Positions 1-9,586 are shown, counted from the first letter of the stretch. The stretch is 64,000 bases of DNA from an uncultured Clostridia bacterium (GCA_944362705.1 CALVTO010000002.1:76818-140817), one strand, 5' to 3'. Numbers and translations are program-made. The notes: generated by a model from the letters alone, not told the origin.

Positions 1-759
1 ACTATCTTCTTCTTCACCTACTGGGGTTTCAAGTGAGATGGTATCTTGTGATATTTTTTGTATATCGATAACTTTTTCTTCACTAACACCCATTTCTTTG
101 GCAATTTCTGCTGTGGTTGGCTCTCTGCCTAGGGTTTGTAAAAGCTGTCTTGCTACGCGTGCCTGTTTGTTAATAGTTTCTACCATGTGCACAGGAATTC
201 GAATGGTACGCGCTTGGTCGGCTATAGCACGGGTAATCGCCTGACGAATCCACCAAGTAGCGTAAGTGGAAAAACGGAAACCTTTTTTATAATCGAATTT
301 TTCCACCGCTTTCATTAGACCAAAGTTGCCTTCTTGAATTAGGTCGAGAAACAACATACCCCTGCCCACATATTTTTTTGCAATAGATACAACCAAACGC
401 AAATTCGCTTCGGACAATCTACGTTTTGCTTCTTCGCTACCATCGAGCATTTTCTGCGCTAGTTCGGATTCTTCTTCCTTAGATAAGAGCGGTACTTTAC
501 CAATATCTTTTAAATACATTTTTACAGGATCGTCGATATTGGCTTGGTTCATGAGTTTTTCGAGTTCATCATCGTTTTCTAACTCGTTTGGCTCGATAAG
601 TTTGATGTCTTGTTCTTGTATTTCGTTTAAAATTTCATCAATTTCATCCGCGTTAAGTTTCGCAAAACGTTCGGATACTTCTTCTATGGTGATAGAACCT
701 TTTTGTTTACCAATTTCTATAATTTTTTGTAACTCTTGTTCTATTTTTTCTCTTTTCAC
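1..759 (-). CDS. rpoD: RNA polymerase primary sigma factor RpoD/SigA (N-terminal part, cut by window edge)
   Basis: Housekeeping sigma-70 factor that directs RNA polymerase to promoters. The reading frame is open from a GTG at 757-759 to base 1, giving 253 codons. It shows region 1.2 ([11 protein letters not shown]), region 2.1-2.4 ([47 protein letters not shown]) and the start of region 3 ([13 protein letters not shown]). Regions 3.2 and 4 lie outside the window. The GTG start is supported by the purine-rich AAGGTGG about 10 nt upstream, which overlaps the end of dnaG. The N-terminal region 1.1 is short, as is usual in Firmicutes. The gene lies 5 nt downstream of dnaG, the conserved dnaG-rpoD operon. 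Confidence 0.97.
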   Translation of the reverse strand, partial: MKREKIEQELQKIIEIGKQKGSITIEEVSERFAKLNADEIDEILNEIQEQDIKLIEPNELENDDELEKLMNQANIDDPVKMYLKDIGKVPLLSKEEESELAQKMLDGSEEAKRRLSEANLRLVVSIAKKYVGRGMLFLDLIQEGNFGLMKAVEKFDYKKGFRFSTYATWWIRQAITRAIADQARTIRIPVHMVETINKQARVARQLLQTLGREPTTAEIAKEMGVSEEKVIDIQKISQDTISLETPVGEEEDS

Positions 760-764
760 TTTTT

Positions 765-2585
765 CTATTCCACCTTTTTACTTCTCAATTTTAAAGAAAT
801 TTCTTGAATTTCGTTTAAAATTTGTTTTCTTTTTGTGTCGTCGCTTTCGCACTTTAATTGGTGCATAAGTTGTTTTTGCTTTGTTTCTAACTGATTTTTT
901 TGCAACAACCATACACAGTCTTGATAATATTGTTTGGCTTGCTCGGGCGTTTGTTCGGCTACCAAATAATTTAATAATTCGCCTGTTAGAGCTGTGTTTT
1001 CTTCTTCAAACTGCGCCTTAAACAAACGCATAAGTTCTTCTTTTTCTAGCCCTGAGTATTGCTCTAAAAATTGTGCGACCTGTTTAAGGGAAGCATCGGT
1101 AATTTTTTGCGTAAGTGCTGGCACTTTTGACGCATAGTCTGTTTTATGCAACAAACTGGATAAAACAAACTTTTCAGCTTGCAATGTACTGGACTCGTAC
1201 ATAGGCTGCACCACATCTTTAGTGGTTTTTAGCACGGGTTCGGATTCTTGTTTTGGCTCTTCTACCGTTACATGGTGGGCCAACATTTTTCGTAAAAAAT
1301 CTCGGTTTGTGTTGGTAAGTTCGCGCAGGTATTCTATATACGATTCTCTTTCTACAGGATCGGGTAATTCTTGCAAAATTTGAATGGCTTTATTTAAAAA
1401 TTTTGTTTTTTCATCTGGGTTTTCTAGGTTATATAACTGCTTTGCATAGTTTAATTTGAATTGCGTAAGCGGTAAAGCTTCATCGACTAAACGCTGATAA
1501 GCTTGTGCCCCACGTTGTTTAATGACATCGTCGGGATCGAGCCCTTCGGGCAAGGTAACCACTTTTATGTTTAGGTCGTGCACATCTTTTAAAATCTCTA
1601 ACCCACGAATGGTGGCTTTTTGACCTGCAAAGTCGCCATCGTAACAAATAACAACGTTATTGGTAAAACGTTTAACAAGTTTTGCTTGGTCGGGCGTGAG
1701 CGCCGTTCCCATACTTGCTACGGCGGTAGTAAACCCTGCAGAGTGCAGACTTATAACATCCATATAACCTTCGACTACAATAATATAGGGTATTTGCGCA
1801 GATGGATCTTTCTTCTTTTTTGCTTTAATTAAGTTAAACCCATATAAAATTTTTTGTTTTTTAAACAAAAAGGTTTCGGCCGTGTTTAAGTATTTTGCAA
1901 AATCGACTTTTGCTTTAAGTGTTCTGCCACCAAAACCGACAACTTCCCCATATTCATTGATGATTGGAAACACCAAACGCCCGCCAATGCTATCGTAATA
2001 CCTGCCGTCTTTTTGTTTGACGACGCCTGCATCTAACATTTCGTTTATGGTATAGCCTTTATGTTTTAAGTGTGTAATAAGTTCTTGAAAATCGACCGAG
2101 TAGCCTAACCCGAACGCAGTGATCATTTTTGCATCAACTTTACGTTTGGCTAAATATTCTAGCCCTGGTGCAGCTTCCTCTCGTTGCAAGTTAGCATGAT
2201 AATATTTTGCTGTTTCTTTCATGAGAGCTAGAAGGCGCTCTTTCTTTTTCTTTTGCGCTTCGATGGTTTCGTTATCGGTGGAGCTAAACTGAGGTAATTG
2301 CATGTGCGCCCATTCCGCCATCATTTTTACAGCGTCCATAAAATCGACATTCTCTATTTTTTGAACGAATTTAATGACGTCGCCACTTTCTTTACACCCG
2401 AAACAATGATAATATTGATTTTCTTCATTGACGGTGAAAGAAGGCGTTTTTTCTCCATGAAATGGACAACGCCCCCAATATAACCTACCCTTTTTTACTA
2501 AAGGCACATAACGAGAAACAACGGAAACAATATCATTTTTTTGTTTAAGTTCCTCGATAAATGCCGACATTTGTACTTGTTGCAA
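765..2585 (-). CDS. dnaG: DNA primase
   Basis: Synthesises RNA primers at the replication fork. The 606-residue protein has the N-terminal CHC2 zinc finger ([13 protein letters not shown], then [11 protein letters not shown]), a central Toprim fold with EGYMDVI and DGDFAGQKA, and a divergent C-terminal helicase-binding region. The chosen start is a TTG at 2583-2585: GGGAG lies about 9 nt upstream of it, whereas the first ATG, five codons later, is too far from that site. It is the first gene of the dnaG-rpoD pair. Length and motifs are normal for the family. Confidence 0.97.
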   Translation of the reverse strand: MQQVQMSAFIEELKQKNDIVSVVSRYVPLVKKGRLYWGRCPFHGEKTPSFTVNEENQYYHCFGCKESGDVIKFVQKIENVDFMDAVKMMAEWAHMQLPQFSSTDNETIEAQKKKKERLLALMKETAKYYHANLQREEAAPGLEYLAKRKVDAKMITAFGLGYSVDFQELITHLKHKGYTINEMLDAGVVKQKDGRYYDSIGGRLVFPIINEYGEVVGFGGRTLKAKVDFAKYLNTAETFLFKKQKILYGFNLIKAKKKKDPSAQIPYIIVVEGYMDVISLHSAGFTTAVASMGTALTPDQAKLVKRFTNNVVICYDGDFAGQKATIRGLEILKDVHDLNIKVVTLPEGLDPDDVIKQRGAQAYQRLVDEALPLTQFKLNYAKQLYNLENPDEKTKFLNKAIQILQELPDPVERESYIEYLRELTNTNRDFLRKMLAHHVTVEEPKQESEPVLKTTKDVVQPMYESSTLQAEKFVLSSLLHKTDYASKVPALTQKITDASLKQVAQFLEQYSGLEKEELMRLFKAQFEEENTALTGELLNYLVAEQTPEQAKQYYQDCVWLLQKNQLETKQKQLMHQLKCESDDTKRKQILNEIQEISLKLRSKKVE

Positions 2586-2694
2586 CGCGTAAAACTCCCT
2601 TTTATTTGCGTTAGTTATATAATAATAATTAAATGCTCACACTTATATATTTCGTAATACATTTGAAAAACCCTTTTTTATTTTTAAAAAAAAT

Positions 2695-2721
2695 AAAAAG
2701 TTCGGCAAAACCGAACTTTTT
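2695..2721 (-). terminator. Rho-independent terminator of ppdK
   Basis: A 10-bp hairpin (AAAAGTTCGG, loop CAAAA, CCGAACTTTT) followed on the minus strand by a T-rich tract. It starts 11 nt after the ppdK stop codon and separates it from dnaG-rpoD. Confidence 0.9.
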
Positions 2722-2731
2722 ATACATAAAA

Positions 2732-5368
2732 CTATTTTGCTCTTTTTGCTTTGATAGCTGCTTGCGCTGCTGCTAAACGTGCAATTGGAACTCTAAATGG
2801 CGAGCAAGAAACATACGTTAAACCTACATTGTGACAGAATTCAATAGTTGCTGGGTCGCCACCATGTTCACCGCAAATACCAAGTTTAATATCTTTACGT
2901 GTTGATTTACCTAATTCTACTGCCATTTTAACAAGACGTCCTACACCATTTTCATCGATACGTGCAAATGGATCTTGTTCAAAAATTTTCTTTGCATAGT
3001 AGTCGTTTAAGAATTTACCTGCATCGTCACGGCTGAAACCAAATGTCATTTGCGTTAAGTCGTTGGTACCGAATGAGAAGAATTCTGCAGTTTTTGCAAT
3101 TTCATCAGCTGTTACAGCTGCGCGTGGAACTTCGATCATGGTTCCTACTTTATAATGCAAGTTTAAACCACTTTCTTTAATAATTCTATCGGCAACTTCA
3201 CGAATGTGTTTGCATACGAAATCTAATTCATTTTTATGACCAACAAGCGGTACCATAATTTCTGGAACGATATCGTAACCATGTTTTTTCTTCACTTCAA
3301 TAGCTGCAGAAACAATAGCTTCTGTTTGCATTTCAGCAATTTCTGGGTATGTAATTGCTAGACGGCAACCACGGTGCCCAAGCATTGGGTTAAATTCATG
3401 CAAGGATGCAACGGTATCTTTTAAAGATTTGAAGGTTAAGCCCATTTCTTTAGCCAAAGCTTGAATTTCGTCATCGGTGTGTGGTAAGAATTCGTGTAGA
3501 GGTGGATCTAGTAAACGAATGGTTACGGGATTACCTTTCATTTCTGTATAAATACCAACGAAGTCCTTCTTTTGCATTGGTAGAATTTTTGCTAATGCTT
3601 TTTTACGTTCTTCTACTGTTTTTGAAACGATCATTTCACGCATTGCCATAATACGATCGGCCTCAAAGAACATGTGTTCTGTACGGCACAAACCTACACC
3701 TTGTGCACCAAAATGATATGCTTGTTTTGCATCTTTTGGAGTGTCGGCGTTGGTGCGTACTTGCAAGGTACGGTATTCGTCTGCCCATTGCATAACGGTG
3801 CCAAAGTCACCGGATAAAGATGCTGGAACAGTTGCGATTTGTTCACCGTATACATTTCCGGTTGAACCATCGATAGAAATATAATCTTGATCGGTGTATA
3901 CTTTACCGTTTACTTTTAATGTACGTGCTTCTTCATCTACAACAATATCGGAGCAACCTGCAACACAGCATGCACCCATACCACGAGCAACTACTGCTGC
4001 GTGTGAAGTCATACCACCGCGAACGGTTAAAATGCCTTGCGCGCTTGCCATCCCTTCGATATCTTCTGGAGAGGTTTCTAGACGAACTAGAACAACTTTT
4101 TCACCGTTAGCGCTTCTTTCAATAGCTTCACTTGATGTAAAGCATACTTTACCTGCGGCTGCACCTGGAGATGCTGGCAAACCTTTAGCAATAACTTTTG
4201 CTGATTTTAAAGCTTTATCATCAAATGTTGGATGTAGTAAGCTATCTAATTGTTTTGGTTCGATTTTTAATAGAGCGTCTGCTTTGCTCCAAACGCCTGC
4301 GTTTACAAAATCTACAGCAATTTTTAACGCAGCCTTTGCTGTACGTTTACCGTTACGTGTTTGCAACATATATAGTTTACCATGTTCGATGGTGAATTCC
4401 ATATCTTGCATATCTTTATAGTGACTTTCTAGGATATTGCAAATGTTTTGGAATTGATCGTATACGGCTTTGTTTTGTTCCGCTAAGGTAGCAATTGGGC
4501 TTGGTGTACGGATACCTGCAACAACGTCTTCACCTTGTGCGTTCATTAGGTATTCACCATATAATTTGTTATCACCCGTTGCTGGGTTACGCGTAAACGC
4601 AACACCTGTACCGCAATCGTCACCCATGTTACCAAATACCATGGATTGTACGTTAACAGCTGTTCCCCATGATGCTGGAATATCGTTCATTCTACGATAT
4701 ACAATCGCACGTGGGTTATCCCATGAACGGAAAACGGCTTCTACAGCAGCAATAAGTTGCGCGTTAACGTCTTGTGGGAATTCTTGATTTTTCTTTTGTT
4801 TATATAAAGTTTTGAATTTTTTTACAATTTCTTGTAAATCGTTCGCGTTTAACTCTGTATCTAGTTTAACGCCTTTGGCTTCTTTTGCTTCATCTAAAAT
4901 GTTTTCAAACAATGGCTTTGGAACTTCCATAACAACATCGGCAAACATTTGAATGAATCTTCTGTAAGAATCGTATGCAAAACGTGGGTTGTTGGTTAGT
5001 TTTGCTAAACCTTCTACGGTTTCATCGTTTAAACCTAAGTTTAAAATGGTATCCATCATACCTGGCATAGATGCTCTTGCCCCACTACGTACAGATACTA
5101 ATAATGGATTTGTTGCATCACCAAATTTTTTGCCTGTAATTTTTTCCATTTTCTTTAAGCCAGCAAAAATTTCTTCTTGAATAGATGCATCGATTTTTTT
5201 GCCATCTTCATAATATTGCGTGCAAGCTTCTGTTGTAACGGTAAAACCTTGTGGAACAGGTAAACCAATGTTGGTCATTTCTGCAAGGTTAGCACCTTTA
5301 CCACCTAAAAGTTCACGCATATTTGCGTTTCCTTCGTTGAAAAGATAAACGTATTTTTTCTTTGTCAT
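2732..5368 (-). CDS. ppdK: Pyruvate, phosphate dikinase
   Basis: Interconverts pyruvate + ATP + Pi and PEP + AMP + PPi, a central glycolytic/gluconeogenic step in many anaerobes. The protein is 878 residues, typical length. Visible parts: N-terminal ATP-grasp domain (LLGGKGANLAEM, SVRSGA, GDDCGTGVAFTRNP), the phosphohistidine swivelling domain (GGMTSHAAVVARGMG, with the catalytic His), and the C-terminal PEP/pyruvate TIM barrel (GTMIEVPRAA, FSFGTNDLTQ, GICGEHGGDP). The frame is open eight codons further upstream, but AAAGGAG lies 8 nt before the ATG at 5366-5368, so that start is used. It is monocistronic, with its own promoter and terminator. Confidence 0.97.
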   Translation of the reverse strand: MTKKKYVYLFNEGNANMRELLGGKGANLAEMTNIGLPVPQGFTVTTEACTQYYEDGKKIDASIQEEIFAGLKKMEKITGKKFGDATNPLLVSVRSGARASMPGMMDTILNLGLNDETVEGLAKLTNNPRFAYDSYRRFIQMFADVVMEVPKPLFENILDEAKEAKGVKLDTELNANDLQEIVKKFKTLYKQKKNQEFPQDVNAQLIAAVEAVFRSWDNPRAIVYRRMNDIPASWGTAVNVQSMVFGNMGDDCGTGVAFTRNPATGDNKLYGEYLMNAQGEDVVAGIRTPSPIATLAEQNKAVYDQFQNICNILESHYKDMQDMEFTIEHGKLYMLQTRNGKRTAKAALKIAVDFVNAGVWSKADALLKIEPKQLDSLLHPTFDDKALKSAKVIAKGLPASPGAAAGKVCFTSSEAIERSANGEKVVLVRLETSPEDIEGMASAQGILTVRGGMTSHAAVVARGMGACCVAGCSDIVVDEEARTLKVNGKVYTDQDYISIDGSTGNVYGEQIATVPASLSGDFGTVMQWADEYRTLQVRTNADTPKDAKQAYHFGAQGVGLCRTEHMFFEADRIMAMREMIVSKTVEERKKALAKILPMQKKDFVGIYTEMKGNPVTIRLLDPPLHEFLPHTDDEIQALAKEMGLTFKSLKDTVASLHEFNPMLGHRGCRLAITYPEIAEMQTEAIVSAAIEVKKKHGYDIVPEIMVPLVGHKNELDFVCKHIREVADRIIKESGLNLHYKVGTMIEVPRAAVTADEIAKTAEFFSFGTNDLTQMTFGFSRDDAGKFLNDYYAKKIFEQDPFARIDENGVGRLVKMAVELGKSTRKDIKLGICGEHGGDPATIEFCHNVGLTYVSCSPFRVPIARLAAAQAAIKAKRAK

Positions 5369-5401
5369 ATTTTTCACTCCTTTCAAAATCATCCGCGAAT
5401 A

Positions 5402-5442
5402 AGTATAGCATTTACCGCGTGTGCATGTAAAATGTTTTACAT
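5402..5442 (-). promoter_or_regulatory. ppdK promoter with overlapping palindromic operator candidate
   Basis: On the minus strand a -10 TATACT (5402-5407) and a -35 TTTACA (5426-5431) are 18 bp apart, upstream of the ppdK ribosome-binding site. A perfect 8-bp inverted repeat ATGTAAAA-TG-TTTTACAT (5425-5442) covers the -35 box. Read as 7-N4-7 it resembles, but does not fully match, the Rex operator layout. Promoter confidence is good; the operator is an inference. Confidence 0.65.
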
Positions 5443-5628
5443 AAATTTTTATACTTTGTTATAAAAATATACGCAATATACGCATATTGCTTACTTATTA
5501 CAAAATAATTTTTGAGTTATTTGAGTTATAAAAAAAAGATGACAAACATACGCAACAACATGCAACACATAGTTTATAAAAACAGAATACGTTGCCCGAG
5601 TAGTTACACACCATAGAAAAGCAAAATA

Positions 5629-5658
5629 AAAAAGTACGAAGCTTAGAAAAGTTCGTAC
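5629..5658 (-). terminator. Terminator overlapping the end of recO
   Basis: A hairpin with arms GTACGAA and TTCGTAC is followed by TTTTTTATTTT on the minus strand. The upstream arm lies inside the last recO codons, so stop codon and terminator overlap. Confidence 0.8.
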
Positions 5659-6317
5659 CCTTGTATAGATTTTAATTTGGTTGCTGTTTTTTCTTCAAAA
5701 TACTGAATTAAGTTTTTAAGCAAAGATTGTTCTTCGGTAAGTGTAAGTTTTGCAGAATACCCCGAAAGCGCCATAACTTGATTACGACTAAAAGCGCCAT
5801 TTGATTGTGCTTTCATTTCGCCATTATGATGCGTAAAAGCGTAGTGCTCTGCCCCTTTGGTTGGATAAATTTGTAACGCATAGCCCGAAATTTCTAAAAC
5901 ATGGCGAAAATAAGTCACCATGGTAATAGTTACATTTTCTTGTTTTGCAAGTTTAGCGATAGCCGTAACGAGCTGTACAAACAACTCGGGTTGCGGAACG
6001 TTTTCAAGCCCTACAATTTTTGCAACCTCTAACGCCATAGAACCGTAAACATAGACTTGCAGATCTTGCATGAGTTCGGGGAAAAGTTGCACTTCTGTTG
6101 CACCTGTTATGGTTGCAAACCCACCTTTTTGCACATACTCAAACTGTGCAAAACAAAAGGGTTGCGCTAAGTATGCTTGCTTAGCCTTGGGTTTTAACGC
6201 TCCCTTAACCACAGCATGCATGATACCCTTTTCGGCCGTTAACAATGTGATAATTTTATCGGCTTCTTTATACACGCTAGACGTAAGCACGATGCCGTGA
6301 CATTGTTGCACATTCAT
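5643..6317 (-). CDS. recO: DNA repair protein RecO
   Basis: RecFOR-pathway mediator that loads RecA and anneals single strands. The 224-residue protein has the N-terminal OB fold (GIVLTSSVYKEADKIITLLT, then KGIMHAVVKGALKPKAK) and the helical C-terminal part. It is slightly short for the family, and the four-cysteine zinc site present in many RecO proteins is not visible. Only two cysteines occur, both in the N-terminal half. No clear Shine-Dalgarno precedes the ATG; it starts 14 nt after the upstream small gene, so translation is probably coupled. The recO-yqzL-era order is the standard Firmicutes one. Confidence 0.92.
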   Translation of the reverse strand: MNVQQCHGIVLTSSVYKEADKIITLLTAEKGIMHAVVKGALKPKAKQAYLAQPFCFAQFEYVQKGGFATITGATEVQLFPELMQDLQVYVYGSMALEVAKIVGLENVPQPELFVQLVTAIAKLAKQENVTITMVTYFRHVLEISGYALQIYPTKGAEHYAFTHHNGEMKAQSNGAFSRNQVMALSGYSAKLTLTEEQSLLKNLIQYFEEKTATKLKSIQGYELF

Positions 6318-6331
6318 ATAAAACAGTAGTT

Positions 6332-6490
6332 TTAGCGACTACGCCCCTCTTCTTGTTTATGGGTTTTTACTTTTTCTGGCTCTAGCAAACGATTTCTTAA
6401 CAAGTAAGCGCCAATATTTCTTCCTTTGCTTGCATAAAACATATCATCAAGAATCATGGCTGGATCTGGTTGTTTGTTTTGTTGTTTCAT
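6332..6490 (-). CDS. YqzL-like small protein
   Basis: A 52-codon gene between recO and era. AGAGGTGG lies 5 nt before the ATG at 6488-6490, and the stop is at 6332-6334. B. subtilis has a tiny gene, yqzL, at exactly this spot. The segment MFYASKGRNIGAYLLRNRLL recalls the YqzL core (aromatic residue, Thr/Lys-Gly, then AYLLYKEL), though the Trp is absent. The tail is strongly basic and polar. The ribosome-binding site, position and partial similarity support a real gene; the name rests mainly on synteny and function is unknown. Confidence 0.65.
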   Translation of the reverse strand: MKQQNKQPDPAMILDDMFYASKGRNIGAYLLRNRLLEPEKVKTHKQEEGRSR

Positions 6491-6654
6491 TTGTACCACC
6501 TCTATATAAAGTATGAACCCAGAAGTACCTTTTGATACTTTCGACTTTTGTTCTTTTTTGTAAAGGTTTGATGAATTACGCGCCTAAAAGATGCGCATTT
6601 AGCATGTAAAATTGTAAAAAACAAGTACACTACACGCACAAGTATTATTTGTGA

Positions 6655-6695
6655 CATATTATTAAAAATTAACCGTATTTGGCACTATTTTAATA
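6655..6695 (-). terminator. Possible AT-rich terminator downstream of era
   Basis: An imperfect inverted repeat (ATTATTAAAA...TTTTTAATAAT around a 17-nt loop) lies after the era stop codon. It has few GC pairs, so it may be only a weak transcription end. The rest of 6491-6712 shows no gene. Confidence 0.3.
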
Positions 6696-6712
6696 ATACG
6701 TGTTACATAACA

Positions 6713-7600
6713 CTATATATCTTTTGCATCGTACCCGAGCATTTTTAATGCGCTAATATCATCTCGCCAACCCGTTTTTGATTTTACGTAAAGTTTTAAT
6801 ACAACGGGCATTTCAAACATTTTTTCTAACGCCTTACGGCTGGCTGTTCCAATTTTTTTCAACATACTTCCCTTGGCACCAATCACCATAGCTTTATGTG
6901 ATTCTTTTTCGCAAATGACATCGGCCTCGATGTAGTACTCGGTTTCTTCTTCATCGAATGATGTAACTTCAACAGCAATGCCATGTGGAACTTCATCTTG
7001 CAAAAACAACAATGCCTTTTCACGTATAACTTCGCTTGCCATAAAGCGCATGCTTTTATCGGTATATACATCGGTTGGGTAAAAATATTCCCCTTCTTTA
7101 CATTCTTTTTCTAACGCGTCTAGCACTTTTTCTAAATGTTTTTTACGTTTAACCGATACATTGAAAAATGCTTTCACATATGTATATGTATTGAAAGTGG
7201 CAAGTTTTGGGAAAATTTGTTCGTATGTAACTAAGTCGAGCTTATTGAAAACTACGTATACAGGACATTTGGCGCGTTTATATTTTTCTAGCAATGCATA
7301 ATCGCGCTCGTCGATACGAGAACTATCGATAACAATAACAATGACATCGACCCCGCTTGTAGCTTGTTCGCTACTTTTTTCCATATATTCGCCTAGTTTA
7401 CTTTTAGGTTTTTGCCTACCTGGGGTATCTACAAACACCATTTGGTAGTTTTCTGTATTACGTATGCCAATAATTTTATTTCTTGTGGTTTGTGCTTTGG
7501 GCCCTGTGATAGAAACCTTTTCGCCCACCCATGCGTTTACTAAACTTGATTTACCCACATTCGGCTTACCCACAACGGCAACAAATGCTGTTTTACCCAT
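6713..7600 (-). CDS. era: GTPase Era
   Basis: Ribosome-assembly GTPase that binds the 3' end of 16S rRNA. The 295 residues show G1 GKPNVGKSS, G3 DTPG, G4 NKLD and a C-terminal KH domain (VIGAKGSMLKKIGTASRKALE). AGGAG lies 8 nt before the ATG. The ribosome-binding site follows directly on the T-tract of a terminator-like hairpin between ybeY and era. The neighbours phoH, dgkA and cdd, often found in this cluster, are absent here. Length and motifs are normal. Confidence 0.97.
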   Translation of the reverse strand: MGKTAFVAVVGKPNVGKSSLVNAWVGEKVSITGPKAQTTRNKIIGIRNTENYQMVFVDTPGRQKPKSKLGEYMEKSSEQATSGVDVIVIVIDSSRIDERDYALLEKYKRAKCPVYVVFNKLDLVTYEQIFPKLATFNTYTYVKAFFNVSVKRKKHLEKVLDALEKECKEGEYFYPTDVYTDKSMRFMASEVIREKALLFLQDEVPHGIAVEVTSFDEEETEYYIEADVICEKESHKAMVIGAKGSMLKKIGTASRKALEKMFEMPVVLKLYVKSKTGWRDDISALKMLGYDAKDI

Positions 7601-7611
7601 AATGAACTCCT

Positions 7612-7640
7612 AAAAAAATGTAGCTTTTTTTGCTACATTT
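7612..7640 (-). terminator. Hairpin plus T-tract between ybeY and era
   Basis: On the minus strand AAATGTAGC, a seven-A loop and GCTACATTT are followed by a T-run, a canonical intrinsic terminator. It ends directly against the era Shine-Dalgarno sequence, so it is either a partial terminator or an attenuator tuning era relative to ybeY. Confidence 0.75.
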
Positions 7641-7651
7641 ATTATACCATA

Positions 7652-8143
7652 TTATTTTCCAATATCAAATAACTTGCCATACTTTTGTTCAGCTTTTCTC
7701 ATCTTTGCATAATCTTCATCTTGCATATGATCGTACCCTAACAAATGCAAAAGACTGTGTAAAAACAATTTTTTGATTTCTTGGTTTAGGGTATTTCCAA
7801 ATTCTTTGGCTTGTTGTTTTGCAACATCGATACACAAAACAATATCACCTAACGAGATATTTCCTTCCTCATCTACCTGTAATGCACGCACATCGGCATT
7901 ACGTACATGTATTTTTTCACCCGCTGTAAGATTCATGGACGGATAACTTAATACGTCGGTAGGTTTGGCAATATTACGCGTTCTTTCGTTTAATTGTTGC
8001 ATTTCTGTTTTTGTAAGCGTGCTAACAGAAATATAAAATTTTGTGTATTTCTGTTGTTTGCTTAAAACATACTCCGCCATGGCAGTTAATTCTTGCCTAA
8101 GTTCTTGCTTTATACTACGTTTATCTTGAAAATCTACAATCAT
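7652..8143 (-). CDS. ybeY: Endoribonuclease YbeY
   Basis: Zinc-dependent single-strand RNase involved in 16S rRNA maturation and quality control. The 163-residue protein carries the diagnostic metal-binding motif HSLLHLLGYDH near its C-terminus. The upstream part TRNIAKPTDVLSYP and LGDIVLCID is also typical. Its ATG overlaps the yqfD stop (ATGA), so the two are co-translated. The yqfC-yqfD-ybeY-era order is standard in Firmicutes, except that phoH is missing. Confidence 0.95.
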   Translation of the reverse strand: MIVDFQDKRSIKQELRQELTAMAEYVLSKQQKYTKFYISVSTLTKTEMQQLNERTRNIAKPTDVLSYPSMNLTAGEKIHVRNADVRALQVDEEGNISLGDIVLCIDVAKQQAKEFGNTLNQEIKKLFLHSLLHLLGYDHMQDEDYAKMRKAEQKYGKLFDIGK

Positions 8144-9264
8144 TCTTCTTGATATTGCGCTATATTTTGTTGTGTGTGTAAAACCGCTACCACAACCGAC
8201 AAACCTTCTTTTTGTTGTGTATAATAGGATACTTGCGAAATTTGTACCCCATAAGGCAATGTTTGCAGAGCCTTTTCGTACGCTTGTTGTTGTAATACCG
8301 GCAACACTTTTTTTAGTGGCGCAACCTTCTCCTCTTTTATTTCATAATATAGTATACTCGTTTTTACAATAGGTGCCAACAAGTTTGGAAATATATAGGA
8401 TTGTTTTTCTACTTTTTCTGTAAGTGTAAACGTATGGTTTATTTTAGGCGGATTTAATGTATATTTGCCAATAGAATAAACAATGTACTCTGCTACATTG
8501 CCTGTACGAACATAACGAACGCTATTTTCATCGTAGGTGACATTTCCCGTAAGTTGAACAAGGGCACGAATGGTTGCTTCTGCGTTTTTACCTGTTTGTT
8601 TATCGCCTTGCACCAATACTTGTCCTTTTTGTACCACATCGCCTGTTTTTACAAGGGATGTACCACTTGTAACACACATTTCAAGAATAAGCCCTGTTTG
8701 GCTTGCAACAATATCTTCACCTGTTTGTTCTTGCGGGTTTGTTGCGAGCACAAGTTTTACTTGCGCAATGACACCTTCATAGAGTATTCGACAATACGAT
8801 ATACCATGAACCCCTGCAACAACCGCACGCTCAGCCTGTTGTAGTGTTTGCGTATTTTGTTTGGCACCAATGCAAATACCATAGGACACAAGAACTTGTT
8901 GTAATTGTTGGGTTTGCTGTTCGGTTAAAGTTTCTTCGCAAACAATATCCACCCTCCATGTATGTGCAGTTAACCCAAATACAATACCGAAAGAACAAAC
9001 AAGCCCTAATATAACGCCAAAACGAAATATCCATTTTTTCCAGATAGATGTTGACGTTGTTTCATTAAGTATGTGCACGCGAAACCCTTTTAACGCAAGT
9101 TTTTGAAGTAAAACCTTTTTACGTAAAGGAATGTAAAAGGAAACCCCTTGCTTTGTGATTTGTATATTTTTTAAACGTGCATGCCTTAAAAAATTGATAA
9201 CATATGCCGTTTGCGCTGTTTCAACAAACACACTTGCATACCCATTTATGCTTGTTTTTTCCAT
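8140..9264 (-). CDS. yqfD: Sporulation protein YqfD
   Basis: Member of the YqfD family, which in B. subtilis is made in the mother cell and is needed for efficient sporulation. The 374 residues comprise an N-terminal cytoplasmic part, one transmembrane segment around residues 75-98 (FRFGVILGLVCSFGIVFGL) and a long outer domain with the family GDVVQKGQVLVQG stretch. It overlaps yqfC by 19 nt upstream and ybeY by 4 nt downstream. Family identity is clear from sequence and context; the sporulation role is carried over from B. subtilis. Confidence 0.9.
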   Translation of the reverse strand: MEKTSINGYASVFVETAQTAYVINFLRHARLKNIQITKQGVSFYIPLRKKVLLQKLALKGFRVHILNETTSTSIWKKWIFRFGVILGLVCSFGIVFGLTAHTWRVDIVCEETLTEQQTQQLQQVLVSYGICIGAKQNTQTLQQAERAVVAGVHGISYCRILYEGVIAQVKLVLATNPQEQTGEDIVASQTGLILEMCVTSGTSLVKTGDVVQKGQVLVQGDKQTGKNAEATIRALVQLTGNVTYDENSVRYVRTGNVAEYIVYSIGKYTLNPPKINHTFTLTEKVEKQSYIFPNLLAPIVKTSILYYEIKEEKVAPLKKVLPVLQQQAYEKALQTLPYGVQISQVSYYTQQKEGLSVVVAVLHTQQNIAQYQEE

Positions 9265-9509
9265 GCTGTTATTTCTCCCGTAATTTGCATTTCTGTTTTG
9301 CTTAACCCTTTGATTTGCAAATTTTTACCTTCAAACATATAAACCTGGTTTTTCTTTCGAACGGAAATACATTCTGTATCGACATGCTCTATCTTTTGAA
9401 ACCCTTGCACAAAGGCTCCTAAATGACCCAAAATAACTACTTTTACTTCATTTGCTACATCTTGCATAGGCAAACCAATATCTTGCAAAATTTCATCAAA
9501 ATACATCAT
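9246..9509 (-). CDS. yqfC: Sporulation protein YqfC
   Basis: Small (87 residues) YqfC-family protein that is almost always encoded directly upstream of yqfD in spore formers. AAGGAG lies 9 nt upstream of the ATG. An element CATATAGT at 9529-9536 on the minus strand resembles the -10 box of sigma-E promoters, which drive yqfCD in B. subtilis, but the -35 match is weak. No catalytic motif is visible and the molecular role is unknown. Confidence 0.85.
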   Translation of the reverse strand: MMYFDEILQDIGLPMQDVANEVKVVILGHLGAFVQGFQKIEHVDTECISVRKKNQVYMFEGKNLQIKGLSKTEMQITGEITAWKKQA

Positions 9510-9559
9510 ACTGCTATCTCCTTATTTCACTATATGCATAAAACACCAAAATTAGCATA

Positions 9560-9580
9560 AAAAAAGAGCCGTTACGGCTC
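9560..9580 (-). terminator. Terminator after the floA-downstream gene
   Basis: Hairpin GAGCCG-TAA-CGGCTC followed by seven T residues on the minus strand, 6 nt past the stop of the gene at 9587. It separates floA and its partner from yqfC. Confidence 0.9.
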
Positions 9581-9586
9581 GATTGG

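Noticed and set aside
3894..4421. 175-codon plus-strand open frame inside ppdK
   Set aside because: Antisense shadow of a highly conserved gene; no initiation signal.
5643..6317. RecO as a truncated pseudogene because the zinc site is missing
   Set aside because: The frame is intact from start to a terminator-overlapped stop, and some RecO proteins naturally lack the zinc ligands.
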